DNA of 64,000 nt from Nitrososphaerota archaeon (GCA_026708305.1 JAPOVD010000007.1:1-64000), one strand, 5' to 3'; numbered from the stretch's first letter, positions 53,203 to 61,992 are shown. Numbers and translations are program-made. Notes: generated by a model not told the origin, from the sequence alone.

Positions 53203-53306
53203 AATATGATCCAGACATTACGTCTTAAAAACATGCGTTTTATCAGATTATAATATATTTATAATTTACAAAAGCTTTAATTAGTGTAATTTAAGATCCT
53301 TCCCAC

Positions 53307-53519
53307 ATGGGAAGAAGCTTTCAAGAATGGCTAAATACACAAGATCAAAGTGTAGTATCTAAAGTTAGAGCCGGTGATGAATCCAATAAACCACTACTAA
53401 ACCAAATTAATTGGATTTGGGTCAAAAACTTAATGGATAAAAGAGCAGATCTTAATCCTACGTCAGCCGAATTATTAGATTGGGTAACATCTGGACAAAT
53501 AGATGCAATGAGAAAGTAA
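53307..53519 (+). CDS. Small conserved-looking protein, unknown
   Basis: A 70-residue soluble protein, mostly helical, rich in tryptophan for its size (SFQEWLN, LNQINWIWVKNLMDK, ELLDWVTSGQIDAM). No cysteines, signal or membrane segment. Its single-gene unit has an upstream TATA-like TTTATAATTTA (~53267) and a hairpin terminator directly after the stop, which argues strongly that it is a real gene. I recognise no function. Confidence 0.7.
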   Translation: MGRSFQEWLNTQDQSVVSKVRAGDESNKPLLNQINWIWVKNLMDKRADLNPTSAELLDWVTSGQIDAMRK

Positions 53520-53545
53520 ACGTGATTTTCACGTTATTATTTTTT
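53519..53545 (+). terminator. Hairpin plus T-tract terminator
   Basis: AACGTGA-TTT-TCACGTT, a perfect 7-bp stem with a 3-nt loop beginning at the stop codon of the 70-residue gene, followed by ATTATTTTTTGTTTTTTA. This is intrinsic-terminator-like. Confidence 0.7.
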
Positions 53546-53662
53546 GTTTTTTATTTTTAATTTAGTTAATTTATAATACCATAGAATGCCACTATAACCC
53601 TGTTATGAATTTTCATTATCATTTAAATACTTACTGAACACTGATCAATATTAGTGAAATAA

Positions 53663-53965
53663 ATGCCAATAGCAATATTACCAGATGTAGACGAGCAAAG
53701 ATGTATAGGCTGTGCACTATGTGTAGAGATCTGTACTTCTCTTGGCCCAGATGTCCTTAGAGTGAAACCAGTGGAAGGATGGAAACGTGGTAAAGCATTT
53801 GTTTTCTACCCAGAACGATGCATCTCTGATGGTGCATGTATTGGAGTTTGTCCTACAAAATCCATATTCTGGATGAGACCAATGAATTACACAGCTGGAC
53901 AACCAGTACCACTACACAAAAATGGTGTATTCGTAAAAGGCTGGGCTGAAGACGCAGCACTATAG
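53663..53965 (+). CDS. 4Fe-4S ferredoxin-like protein
   Basis: A 100-residue bacterial-type ferredoxin with two cysteine clusters: CIGCALCVEICTSLGP (~14-29) and CISDGACIGVCPTKSIFW (~53-70). The second is spaced CxxxxxCxxxCP rather than CxxCxxCxxxCP, so the two clusters differ, or one may be a [3Fe-4S]. The C-terminal ~30 residues (NYTAGQPVPLHKNGVFVKGW) extend beyond a minimal ferredoxin. TATA-like ATTTAAATA lies ~36 bp upstream. Confidence 0.85.
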   Translation: MPIAILPDVDEQRCIGCALCVEICTSLGPDVLRVKPVEGWKRGKAFVFYPERCISDGACIGVCPTKSIFWMRPMNYTAGQPVPLHKNGVFVKGWAEDAAL

Positions 53966-53987
53966 ATAGTGCTTAACTCCATTTTTA

Positions 53988-55496
53988 TTATTTTCGTAAT
54001 GTTTTTTTTGTTATTTCAGTAGATAGCTTGTTAGTGAAATATGTAATGAACTTATCACCATGTTTTGTGTATAATGTAGAAAATTTATTATTTTCAAAAA
54101 ATTTTTTCCAAGTTTCTTCAAAAACAGGTAATGACTGTGGATTATACTCTATATTTGCCATGTCGTAATGAGAAGATGGATATATATCTGAAATTTCAAT
54201 TGGTATTATTCCTAAAAATTGATTGTATCTACAAAATTGTATTGACTTGGTTTTGGAGAATTTTTTATTTAAATAATTATAATCTGACGATAAGTACATA
54301 GGCTTTATACCATTATCTGGAATTATTACTACTATTTTCTTTTTTGTTTTAAATTTTCTTACTATTTTATGATAAGAAATAACTTCTGGTCTGTATTGAT
54401 CTTCATATGTAAACAAAAAAATAGATTTTTTTTTAAATAATGGTGTTGTAGCACTAAAATAGTTATAGTTATTTGTTAATACATCAATCATTTCGAAAAG
54501 TTTTGGATGTGCTCTGGCTTTTTTTAGTACATATTCCCATAATCTTCCTTCATGTATTGCTTCCTTTACTCTATCTACTTCTGATTTTATAGCAAATAAA
54601 TTATGTAGTGCTAATTTATTTATTTTATCATTTTTATCCAACTCAATTAATTCTTTAGGAGTTAAATTATTACACACACAACAATTACATGCAAAATACT
54701 GCATATCGGAAAGATCTCTAGTTCGATCTTCAGTAATGTATCTCCCATTTTTAGCATACAATATATATGATGCAGAATCAAATGTATCGCATCCTAATGC
54801 TACTGCAAAAGGAATTGTCAACGGATGACCAGCTCCAAATAAATGTAATGGTATTGAATGTGGAATGTAATTTTTAGCTTCTACAATGATGTTTGCTAGT
54901 AATTTATACTTATATGACTCCATCAATTCTACTGGACTTCCAAGAGCCAGCATTTTAAAACCATATTTTAATAGTGATTTTACTGAATATTTTATTAGAT
55001 CTAAATGCTCGCTACCTTGTATTGGACCTACCCATATTTGTGAGTCATTGTTTTTTAATACCTTCTTAGAAATTTTTAATGTATGTTCTACAAATGATTT
55101 AGCCACATTGCTTGTTAACCCGTAACCAGTAGGTTTATCTAATGGAATAGTAATGTCAGCTTTTAGATCAGTCTCAAATTTTGCCATATCGTCATGGGAT
55201 TCATTTATATCTCCATATTTAAGTACCTGATAGCCTCCTGAATCTGTCATTACTGCACCATTAAATTTTATTATTTTATGTATGCCTTTTTTTATAGCAT
55301 CGTATCCATAAGTTTTTTTTGTTATGTATGCATTGGTTATTACTAAATTAAATCCTATTTCTTGAATTTTTTTTGTTGGAATAATTTGATTTTTAGGATG
55401 AATGACAGGTACATATGCAGGAGTTTCTATAATTCCATGATTTGTACGTAGTATAGCAATTCTTCCACGTAAATCGCTTTTAATTATCTCAAACAT
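53988..55496 (-). CDS. tgtA: tRNA-guanine(15) transglycosylase (archaeosine), without PUA domain
   Basis: A 502-residue archaeal TGT, which swaps G15 of tRNA for preQ0 on the way to archaeosine. Barrel motifs: TPAYVPVIHPKNQIIP, MTDSGGYQVLKYGD (nucleophile region ~95), VGPIQGSEHLDLI, LALGSPVELMESYKY, PLHLFGAGHPLTIPFAVALG, and the zinc site CNCCVCNNLTP. I start at the ATG at 55496 (FEIIKSDLRGRIAILRT), leaving an 8-bp overlap with fap7; an open stretch of 15 more codons lies upstream. The C-terminal region (~370-500) ends without a recognisable PUA domain, unlike Pyrococcus TgtA (582 residues). Confidence 0.9.
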   Translation of the reverse strand: MFEIIKSDLRGRIAILRTNHGIIETPAYVPVIHPKNQIIPTKKIQEIGFNLVITNAYITKKTYGYDAIKKGIHKIIKFNGAVMTDSGGYQVLKYGDINESHDDMAKFETDLKADITIPLDKPTGYGLTSNVAKSFVEHTLKISKKVLKNNDSQIWVGPIQGSEHLDLIKYSVKSLLKYGFKMLALGSPVELMESYKYKLLANIIVEAKNYIPHSIPLHLFGAGHPLTIPFAVALGCDTFDSASYILYAKNGRYITEDRTRDLSDMQYFACNCCVCNNLTPKELIELDKNDKINKLALHNLFAIKSEVDRVKEAIHEGRLWEYVLKKARAHPKLFEMIDVLTNNYNYFSATTPLFKKKSIFLFTYEDQYRPEVISYHKIVRKFKTKKKIVVIIPDNGIKPMYLSSDYNYLNKKFSKTKSIQFCRYNQFLGIIPIEISDIYPSSHYDMANIEYNPQSLPVFEETWKKFFENNKFSTLYTKHGDKFITYFTNKLSTEITKKTLRK

Positions 55497-56052
55497 GACT
55501 TGTGTAATCAAAAAATTTTTTAAAATCATTATTTTTTGCAATTAATGATAACCAATCTACATTTTCAAAACCAACATTATTTATACATTTGATGCATTTA
55601 TTAACAGTATGATCAATTTTGTTTGTCATCACAAATTGACATATTTTTCCCATTTCGAATTTAATCATCACATCATATGTAATAGTTCCTAATATTTCAG
55701 CTCCTATATTATTTAACGTTTTTTTTAAATTATAGTTTCGCTTTTTATAAGTTGTAATCAATTCGTATGGATTTCTACGTATTACTATTATTTTATTTAT
55801 TTGATTATGTGAAATTACATGTGGAGCCAAATGTCCTACTATTATTGAATTATGAAATGATTTTTTTGTGAACTTTTTTTTTAATAATGATGTATCTACA
55901 TCAAATGTAGAGCCATGAATATTTACTTTGTATATATTATATTTTAAAGCAATTTTGTTGATATCTATTATTTCATAATTTAATTTAATTGATAATTTTT
56001 TAGCTAATGTATGTTTCCCTACTCCTGGAGTACCTGTAATAGCTATTGACAT
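55489..56052 (-). CDS. fap7: Adenylate kinase-like ATPase Fap7/AK6
   Basis: A 187-residue P-loop protein of the AK6/hCINAP group used late in small ribosomal subunit maturation. P-loop ITGTPGVGKHTLAKKLS, the HGSTFDVDTSLLKKK substrate segment, VGHLAPHVIS, and IVIRRNPYELITTYKKRNY. Note GKHT in place of the usual GK(S/T)T. Its 3' end overlaps tgtA by 8 bp. Confidence 0.87.
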   Translation of the reverse strand: MSIAITGTPGVGKHTLAKKLSIKLNYEIIDINKIALKYNIYKVNIHGSTFDVDTSLLKKKFTKKSFHNSIIVGHLAPHVISHNQINKIIVIRRNPYELITTYKKRNYNLKKTLNNIGAEILGTITYDVMIKFEMGKICQFVMTNKIDHTVNKCIKCINNVGFENVDWLSLIAKNNDFKKFFDYTSHV

Positions 56053-56106
56053 AATTTATTTGAAATTTAATAATATTAAATAATTTGTTAATGTTAGTAT
56101 TCATAT

Positions 56107-57291
56107 ATGCTAATAGGACTTTTTGGAAAAACTAATGTAGGGAAATCAACATTTTTTGCAGCTGCAACACAGGCACTAGTTAAAATAGGAAATTTTCCAT
56201 TTACTACTATTGCTCCTAATACTGGAATTGCATATGTTAATGCTAGTTGTCCATGTGGATATTTTAAAATAAAACATGAAAATCCATTTTGCATCAATGG
56301 TACTAGACTAATCCCTATCAAGATTGTTGATGTAGCAGGATTAGTCCCTGGAGCTAGTTCTGGAAAGGGGCTAGGGAATAAATTTTTAGATGACGCTAGT
56401 AAAGCAAAAATTTTAATACATGTGGTTGATATTTCAGGTTCTACTGATCCGAATGGAATTCCAAAAACAATTGGTTCGTATAATCCAATTGATGATATAA
56501 AATTTATTGAAAACGAACTTGAAGCATGGTTTAAACAAATATTGATACGTGAATGGAAAAACTTAATAAATTTAAAAAATTATAAAACAGATTTAGTTGA
56601 ATCAATATATAATAGATTTAGCGGACTATCAATATCAAAATCTGAAATATTATTTGTATTGAATAAATTAAAATTACTATCTAAAAACCCACTTAATTGG
56701 AATGATGATGAAATAGAACAATTTTTAAGTGAATTACGTAAAAAAACTAAACCTATATTAATTGCTGCTAACAAAGCTGATTTATGTGCTGATTTGAAGA
56801 TAGTAGACAAAATAACTCATGCTGATGCCATGTTGTGTAGTGCAGCAACAGAATTAATTTTACGAAAAGCAAAATTGAAAGGTTTTGTTAATTATGAACC
56901 TTGGGATCATAAATTTGCTATAATTGATAATAAGATGTCAAATCAACAAATGGAAGCATTACAAAATGTTAAAGTAATTCTTGATAAAATTAATTCTACC
57001 GGTATACAAAACATACTTAATAAAGCTGTTTTTGATATATTGAGTTGGATAGTAGTTTATCCTGTAGAAAATGAAAATAGTTTATCTAATAAATCAAATG
57101 TCGTGTTGCCAGATGCTAAACTATTGCCTCCTAATTCTACCGTCAAAGATCTTGCATATGAAATACATGCTGATTTAGGAAGAGAGTTTCTTTATGCTAT
57201 AGATGTAAAAACAAAAAAACGCATATCTGATGATTATAAACTTCAAAATAATGACGTTATCAAGATTGTTTCAAGCTCGAGTAGAAAATAA
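56107..57291 (+). CDS. YchF/OLA1-like TGS-domain GTPase
   Basis: A 394-residue Obg-superfamily GTPase. G1 GLFGKTNVGKSTFFAA, switch/G3 DVAGLVPGASSGKGLGNKFL (~77-96), G4 ANKAD (~218-222; not the NxxE of OLA1 ATPases), G5 CSAATE. A helical insertion (~135-200) precedes the G4, and the C-terminal TGS domain (~325-392) ends VIKIVSSSSRK. Probably ribosome-associated. Followed 1 bp later by kae1, an old archaeal neighbourhood. Confidence 0.9.
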   Translation: MLIGLFGKTNVGKSTFFAAATQALVKIGNFPFTTIAPNTGIAYVNASCPCGYFKIKHENPFCINGTRLIPIKIVDVAGLVPGASSGKGLGNKFLDDASKAKILIHVVDISGSTDPNGIPKTIGSYNPIDDIKFIENELEAWFKQILIREWKNLINLKNYKTDLVESIYNRFSGLSISKSEILFVLNKLKLLSKNPLNWNDDEIEQFLSELRKKTKPILIAANKADLCADLKIVDKITHADAMLCSAATELILRKAKLKGFVNYEPWDHKFAIIDNKMSNQQMEALQNVKVILDKINSTGIQNILNKAVFDILSWIVVYPVENENSLSNKSNVVLPDAKLLPPNSTVKDLAYEIHADLGREFLYAIDVKTKKRISDDYKLQNNDVIKIVSSSSRK

Positions 57292-57292
57292 A

Positions 57293-58273
57293 TTGATTTG
57301 TTTAGGTATAGAAAGCACTGCACATACATTTTCTTGTGCAATTTTAGAAAAAACTAATTCAAAAACATCGATCTTATCTGATGTGAAAAAAACTTACATA
57401 CCGCCATCTGGAGAAGGAATTCATCCCAGAGAAGCATCTAGACATCATATCCAAAATAGCCCTTCTTTACTTTCTAAATGTATGAAATTATCAAAAGTAA
57501 CTGTTGATAATTTGGATCTAATTTCATATTCTGCAGGTCCAGGCTTAGGTCCTTGTTTAAGAGTGGGAGCTGTAATAGCTAGATCCTTATCTTCATATTA
57601 TAAAATCCCTATATATCCAGTTAATCATGCAATAGGGCATATAGATCTAGGCAAGTTTCTAACAGGTGCTAATAATCCATTGGTATTATTAATATCTGGA
57701 GGACATACAATGATATTATCCTTTGTTATGAAACAGTGGAGGGTCTTTGGGGAAACATTGGATATAACATTAGGACAATTAATTGATCAATTTGGACGAC
57801 ATATAGGTTTTTCATCGCCTTGTGGAAAGAAATTAGAAGAGTTGGCTAATAACGGAAAAAATTACGTGCCATTACCATATAAAGTAAAAGGTAACGATGT
57901 TTCATTTTCAGGGCTATTATCAGCTGCAAAAAATAATCAGTCTAATAAGGAAGATATATGTTATTCTCTACAAGAAACAGCATTTTCGATGATTGGAGAA
58001 ACTGTAGAACGTGCACTTGCCTTTACTGGCAAAAAAGAATTATTAGTTGTTGGAGGAGTAGCTGCAAATCAAAGATTATCACAAATATTGAATTATATAT
58101 GTAAAAGACAAAATTGTAGCTTGTTTATATCTCCAATTAAATTTGCTGGAGACTGCGGTTCGCAAATTGCATTAACAGGGATTCTTGAAGCCACTACAAA
58201 TAAAGTAAACAAATTAGAAGATGCATTTATAAATCAAGCATGGAGAATAGATTCTGTTCAAATAGATTATTGA
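57293..58273 (+). CDS. kae1: tRNA N6-threonylcarbamoyladenosine synthase subunit Kae1
   Basis: A 326-residue catalytic subunit of KEOPS, which transfers the threonylcarbamoyl group to A37 of ANN-decoding tRNAs. I start at the TTG at 57293, 1 bp after the GTPase stop, because it gives the normal N-terminus (LGIESTAHTFSCAI). The frame is open 21 codons further up inside the GTPase gene. Iron/zinc site NHAIGHIDLG (~115), VLLISGGHTMIL, DQFGRHIGFSSPCG, and VVGGVAANQRLSQIL. Stand-alone, not fused to Bud32. Confidence 0.95.
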   Translation: MICLGIESTAHTFSCAILEKTNSKTSILSDVKKTYIPPSGEGIHPREASRHHIQNSPSLLSKCMKLSKVTVDNLDLISYSAGPGLGPCLRVGAVIARSLSSYYKIPIYPVNHAIGHIDLGKFLTGANNPLVLLISGGHTMILSFVMKQWRVFGETLDITLGQLIDQFGRHIGFSSPCGKKLEELANNGKNYVPLPYKVKGNDVSFSGLLSAAKNNQSNKEDICYSLQETAFSMIGETVERALAFTGKKELLVVGGVAANQRLSQILNYICKRQNCSLFISPIKFAGDCGSQIALTGILEATTNKVNKLEDAFINQAWRIDSVQIDY

Positions 58274-58587
58274 TTTTGTTCATTAAGAGCTTTTTGTAAG
58301 ATGTTTAACCATTTTGTGTTATTGAAGACTCCAAATTTGTAAGTATCAATTTTATCATTTATTTTAATTTGGACACAAATTTTCTTCATCAATATGCCTT
58401 CCTTCCAAACTTTGATCACATTATCTAATTTACTATCTATTAACGTCTCTCCAAATTTCTTTGATAGATCAAGTATTCTGCCATGAGTTTTATCAAAGAC
58501 AATTTTTTTTTTAGTCAATGTTAAAACTCCAGATCCTAACTTATCTTCATGACAATCTTCTTGTGCAATTTTATTGTCATCATTCAT
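58267..58587 (-). CDS. PH/GRAM-like domain protein, unknown
   Basis: A 106-residue soluble protein with a pattern typical of bacterial/archaeal PH or GRAM folds: GVLTLTKKKIVFDKTHG, a chain of strands through IMKKICVQIKINDKIDTYKF-like sequence, and a closing helix (FNNTKWLNILQKALNE). Lies on the opposite strand between kae1 (7-bp tail overlap) and bud32. Function not recognised. Confidence 0.65.
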   Translation of the reverse strand: MNDDNKIAQEDCHEDKLGSGVLTLTKKKIVFDKTHGRILDLSKKFGETLIDSKLDNVIKVWKEGILMKKICVQIKINDKIDTYKFGVFNNTKWLNILQKALNEQNQ

Positions 58588-58623
58588 GATACATTTTAAT
58601 TATTTTTTATAGTTATAATTTTA

Positions 58624-59250
58624 ATGAAATTAATAAAAAAAGGTGCAGAAGGAGATATATACATATCATCATGGTGCAATCAAGCTGCTATATTTAAAAC
58701 ACGCGTGAAAAAAGATTATCGTAATGGCGTACTTGATTTTAGAATAAGAAAACATCGTACACTAATGGAATCTGGAGTAATTTCATACGTAAAATATTTA
58801 GGTATTAATTCGCCATTAATCTATTTTGTTGATATAAACAATTGTACAATTATTATGCAATATATAAATGGAATTATAGTTAAAGATTTACCAAATGTAA
58901 AAATAATTGATGTTTGTGAAAGTATAGGCCGTATTGTAGGTACTTTACACCAAAACCACATTATGCATGGGGATTTGACAACTTCAAATTTTATAATATT
59001 TGATAACAAAATCTTTATAATTGATTTTGGATTAACCTCAAAAACTACTAAGATTATTGATTATGCAGTAGATCTAAGACTATTTAAGGAAATATTGAAC
59101 AGTGCACATACATCTATAATGGAGGATGCATGGCATAATTTCTTAATTGGATATAAAGAAACAGTTAGTAATTATTATCAAGTAATCAAACAAGTTAAAG
59201 AAATAGAAGCTCGTGGAAGATATAATAATAATTTAAATATGCAAAAATAA
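58624..59250 (+). CDS. bud32: KEOPS kinase subunit Bud32
   Basis: A 208-residue atypical protein kinase/ATPase. GAEGDIYIS glycine-rich loop, AIFKTRVKKDYR lysine strand, DFRIRKHRTLMES helix, the catalytic HGDLTTSNFI (~117-126) and IIDFGLTSKTT (DFG, ~135). It is a single-domain protein next to a stand-alone Kae1. In many Euryarchaeota the two are fused. ATG start; small gap after the PH-like gene's promoter side. Confidence 0.93.
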   Translation: MKLIKKGAEGDIYISSWCNQAAIFKTRVKKDYRNGVLDFRIRKHRTLMESGVISYVKYLGINSPLIYFVDINNCTIIMQYINGIIVKDLPNVKIIDVCESIGRIVGTLHQNHIMHGDLTTSNFIIFDNKIFIIDFGLTSKTTKIIDYAVDLRLFKEILNSAHTSIMEDAWHNFLIGYKETVSNYYQVIKQVKEIEARGRYNNNLNMQK

Positions 59251-59286
59251 TATTTCCTTATCTTAATGAATTTTGTATAATCGCCA

Positions 59287-60303
59287 TCAGCTTTTGATCA
59301 TTCTGTCAATTAATTTTTCTCTGTTTTGGAGTACTACGATTCTAGATATTATACTCTCATCCATAAACATGAATCTGTTATTATTTTTTAATAATTGTGA
59401 AGCAAAATATCGTACCTGATCAATATTCAACATATTTTCCTCGTCTAATCTATTTATTGATCTACCTATATGCATGTATGATTTGATTTCAACAAAATTA
59501 GGATTTGACATGTTAATTATTTTATTAAATCCATTAATTGTTTTTATGCTGTCATTATATCCTCTTATTAAAGTAATTCTAAGTACAGTTCTGGTATCTG
59601 TTTTTGACAATATATATAAAGATTTATTCCATCGTTCCCATGAATCATTATATCTGGGTTTATTTATTTCCATGAAAGATCTATGATCATATGCATTGGT
59701 AGAAAGATATAGTTGTGTTGGCAACGCATTTTCTTTAGTTAGCTTAATTAACATTTTTGGCTCTTGGCCATTAGTTACCAAAAATATAGACTTTGTAGCC
59801 GGTATGGTTTTTAGGTATTTAATTAAATTTGGGAGCTTTGGATACATTGTAGGTTCTCCAGATAATGATATTGCATAATGGCTTGGTAATAATGATTCTT
59901 TAATTTTTTTTTGATTTTGCCGTAAGTCTCCTTTATGCCCAATTATTAATTTTCTTCTCTCTTCAATTAATCTTTGCACTATTTCTTCAGGATCTGATAC
60001 TTGGTCTTCTTTCATTTTTATTGAATCATAAAATTCAATGGGTCTCCAACAATATATGCATCTGTTTTCACAATACATTCCGGCTGGAGAAAACTCCATA
60101 CATCTATGTGTAGAAATACCATAAAATTTATGTTTGTAGCAGTCCCCTTCATTTTTAAAAGATTTTTTTGTCCAATGACATACATCTACTGTAGAATGAC
60201 CATATACTCCATATTTTGCATTTTGTAACATTTTTTTGACTGCAGGTTTTATTTGAATTAAAGATTCTTCTTCATCATTAAATATTTCTCCAGAACAACT
60301 CAT
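59287..60303 (-). CDS. taw1: 4-demethylwyosine synthase Taw1 (TYW1)
   Basis: A 338-residue radical-SAM enzyme that builds the tricyclic base of wyosine at G37 of tRNA-Phe from pyruvate. The core cluster CENRCIYCWRP (~73-82, CxxxCxxC) is clear. The upstream VDVCHWTKKSFKNEGDCYKH and YGISTHRCMEFSP hold the cysteines of the second [4Fe-4S] site. SLSGEPTMYPKL, VTNGQEPKML and STNAYDHRSFMEINKP are family blocks. Normal archaeal length, no flavodoxin domain. Confidence 0.94.
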   Translation of the reverse strand: MSCSGEIFNDEEESLIQIKPAVKKMLQNAKYGVYGHSTVDVCHWTKKSFKNEGDCYKHKFYGISTHRCMEFSPAGMYCENRCIYCWRPIEFYDSIKMKEDQVSDPEEIVQRLIEERRKLIIGHKGDLRQNQKKIKESLLPSHYAISLSGEPTMYPKLPNLIKYLKTIPATKSIFLVTNGQEPKMLIKLTKENALPTQLYLSTNAYDHRSFMEINKPRYNDSWERWNKSLYILSKTDTRTVLRITLIRGYNDSIKTINGFNKIINMSNPNFVEIKSYMHIGRSINRLDEENMLNIDQVRYFASQLLKNNNRFMFMDESIISRIVVLQNREKLIDRMIKS

Positions 60304-60359
60304 ATCTCATGCTGTTGCATCTTAATATATATAAGTATTAACGAAGTATATCTTTTGTT

Positions 60360-61400
60360 TTGCTTAAAACAGTTAGTGTTACTGGTATTAACAAAGATGG
60401 TATTTCATTTAAAAAAGAAAACATAGGTATTGATAATGCCGTAGATATGATTTCTATATCTAACCTAACGTGGATTGAGTGTGTTGTGGATGATATTATA
60501 AACGAAACTCCTACAATATTAAAAAAGGTTAATATTAAATTAGATGCATCTGTATTGTTATCTGGTTATCTAACTAGCTACGAAGATATTGGAGATACTC
60601 TTGGAATCATGCTTCCATTTATTGTAACTGGAAGTAGCATTACACAAACATCGCCATTATTAATATTCTTAAAAAAAGATCTGATACTTACTATACATGA
60701 TGACTATGGAGGAAAAATTCAAAAATTACACACTTATTCTGGAAATTTATTACGTAAACTTCCTCAAGATCCAAGTAGATGGAATGATAGACAAACATTA
60801 TTGTTATTTCGAATCATGGATGAAGTCAGTGAAGTAAATTTTTCGGTGTTACGTTTTATAGTTGAAAAAACAGAACAACTAGAGCTGGATCTAACTAATT
60901 CCAGACAAATTAAACGTGATCTATCATTAGAATTATCTGATATGAAACGTTCTATATTGACATTTCTTAATGCAGTGTGGGCAATTCATGATATAATAAG
61001 AAATTTAAAATACGGAGATTCAGACATGCTAACTGATAATGATGACATTTTAGAAAAATTTGAAGTTATTTTAAGTAGACTTGATAGACAAATACAAACT
61101 GCTGAAAACGTTATGGATGTGATATCAACTGGTATGGTTGTAATACAAACTGAAACATCTAATAAATTAACTACATTGATTGTGTGGCTTACAGTAGCTG
61201 CTACAGCAGTATTAGTGCCTAATACTTTGGCAACAATTTTTGGAATACCAAACTTTGTAGAACAATATACTTGGATCGTACCAATTTTAGTAGCATCCAC
61301 AATCATTTCAACAATAATTACATATAAATACACCAAAGAATGGAGAACTAATCCATTCAGAATAACTAGACTCAAAAAATTAAGAAAAAAGTTCTATTAA
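60360..61400 (+). CDS. CorA-family divalent metal transporter
   Basis: A 346-residue CorA-like channel with a large cytosolic N-terminal domain (~1-230), a long stalk helix, and two C-terminal transmembrane helices (LIVWLTVAATAVLVPNTLAT; TWIVPILVASTIISTIITY). The pore motif is FGIPN rather than the canonical YGMN, so ion choice may differ. The tail is basic (RLKKLRKKFY), as usual. The start is TTG, ~31 bp after a TAATATATATAA TATA box. Convergent with a microprotein gene 5 bp later. Confidence 0.87.
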   Translation: MLKTVSVTGINKDGISFKKENIGIDNAVDMISISNLTWIECVVDDIINETPTILKKVNIKLDASVLLSGYLTSYEDIGDTLGIMLPFIVTGSSITQTSPLLIFLKKDLILTIHDDYGGKIQKLHTYSGNLLRKLPQDPSRWNDRQTLLLFRIMDEVSEVNFSVLRFIVEKTEQLELDLTNSRQIKRDLSLELSDMKRSILTFLNAVWAIHDIIRNLKYGDSDMLTDNDDILEKFEVILSRLDRQIQTAENVMDVISTGMVVIQTETSNKLTTLIVWLTVAATAVLVPNTLATIFGIPNFVEQYTWIVPILVASTIISTIITYKYTKEWRTNPFRITRLKKLRKKFY

Positions 61401-61405
61401 AATTG

Positions 61406-61495
61406 CTATTTCCACGGTATTAAATAATTTGCAAATATCCATACTAGTACAGTAGTGGCACTCATAGCTATAATCCATCCAATTCCATTTTTCAT
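61406..61495 (-). CDS. 29-residue single-helix membrane microprotein
   Basis: An ATG-initiated frame on the minus strand between corA and tRNA-His. It codes for a short lysine-containing N-terminus (MKNGIGW), one transmembrane helix (IIAMSATTVLVWIFANYL) and an IPWK end. The tryptophans near both membrane faces are typical of a real membrane peptide. A TATA box (61515-61525) is centred 26 bp before the ATG, as for other leaderless genes here. Its size and fold suggest a small subunit of a respiratory or transport complex. Partner unknown. Confidence 0.65.
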   Translation of the reverse strand: MKNGIGWIIAMSATTVLVWIFANYLIPWK

Positions 61496-61514
61496 AATCG
61501 TCTAATATGGACTG

Positions 61515-61525
61515 TTAATTATAAA
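61515..61525 (-). promoter_or_regulatory. TATA box for the microprotein gene
   Basis: Minus-strand TTTATAATTAA centred 26 bp upstream of the microprotein ATG. Its spacing matches the L44e, Rieske and cupredoxin promoters. Confidence 0.5.
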
Positions 61526-61576
61526 TCTAATATCGAAAAGCTAGATTAATACTATGAAAAAAATTACTAACCTAAT

Positions 61577-61648
61577 GGCCTTTGTAGTATAGTGGTAGTA
61601 TAAAGGACTGTGGATCCTTGGGCAGGGGTTCGATTCCCCTCAAAGGCC
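61577..61648 (+). tRNA. tRNA-His (GTG)
   Basis: Acceptor GCCTTTG/CAAAGGC with the extra G at position -1 (61577) and the pairing discriminator C (61648), both diagnostic for histidine. Anticodon stem AAGGA/TCCTT with loop CTGTGGA (GTG). T-arm AGGGG-TTCGATT-CCCCT is regular. No intron, no encoded CCA. The last base overlaps the stop codon of the convergent gene. Confidence 0.96.
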
Positions 61649-61992
61649 TAAAAAATACCAAATTTTGTTGATTCCATTTCTTCTTTAATTGCTAATTTAA
61701 TTTTTAATTTCTTTTTTTTCATTTTATCTGTTAATAAAGTTAAAAATTTTTTTTCTAAATTTTTTCCTTTTAGATCATCATGTTCTTTTCCTAATTGTTG
61801 AGATAATTTTTTAATTAATTCTAGATTTATTGATATTACATAAAAATACCAACCAAAAGCAAACTCATAATCGGTAATAACAAAATCATTTTTACCATGA
61901 ACCGATTTTTCTAATAGGCTTAATTCAGATCTTAATTCATCACTAGTTTTCTTATAATCAGTAGCTGACACATTTATGTTTAATCTTTCCAT
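61648..61992 (-). CDS. Unknown helical protein
   Basis: A 114-residue charged protein, mostly helix, with a central aromatic patch (YEFAFGWYFYVISINLELIK, ~42-61) and a strongly basic C-terminal part (DKMKKKKLKIKLAIKEE). No cysteines, signal or membrane helix strong enough to call. The gene ends on the tRNA-His 3' base. No family recognised. Confidence 0.6.
   Translation of the reverse strand: MERLNINVSATDYKKTSDELRSELSLLEKSVHGKNDFVITDYEFAFGWYFYVISINLELIKKLSQQLGKEHDDLKGKNLEKKFLTLLTDKMKKKKLKIKLAIKEEMESTKFGIF

Noticed and set aside
53717-53902. 61-codon frame antisense to the ferredoxin gene
   Set aside because: Lies wholly inside the ferredoxin gene, whose two cysteine clusters make its frame certain; the antisense cysteines are incidental.
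57230-57292. Longer kae1 start inside the GTPase gene
   Set aside because: The added 21 residues do not match the Kae1 N-terminus and translate the tail of the GTPase gene in another frame; the TTG at 57293 gives the family-typical start.
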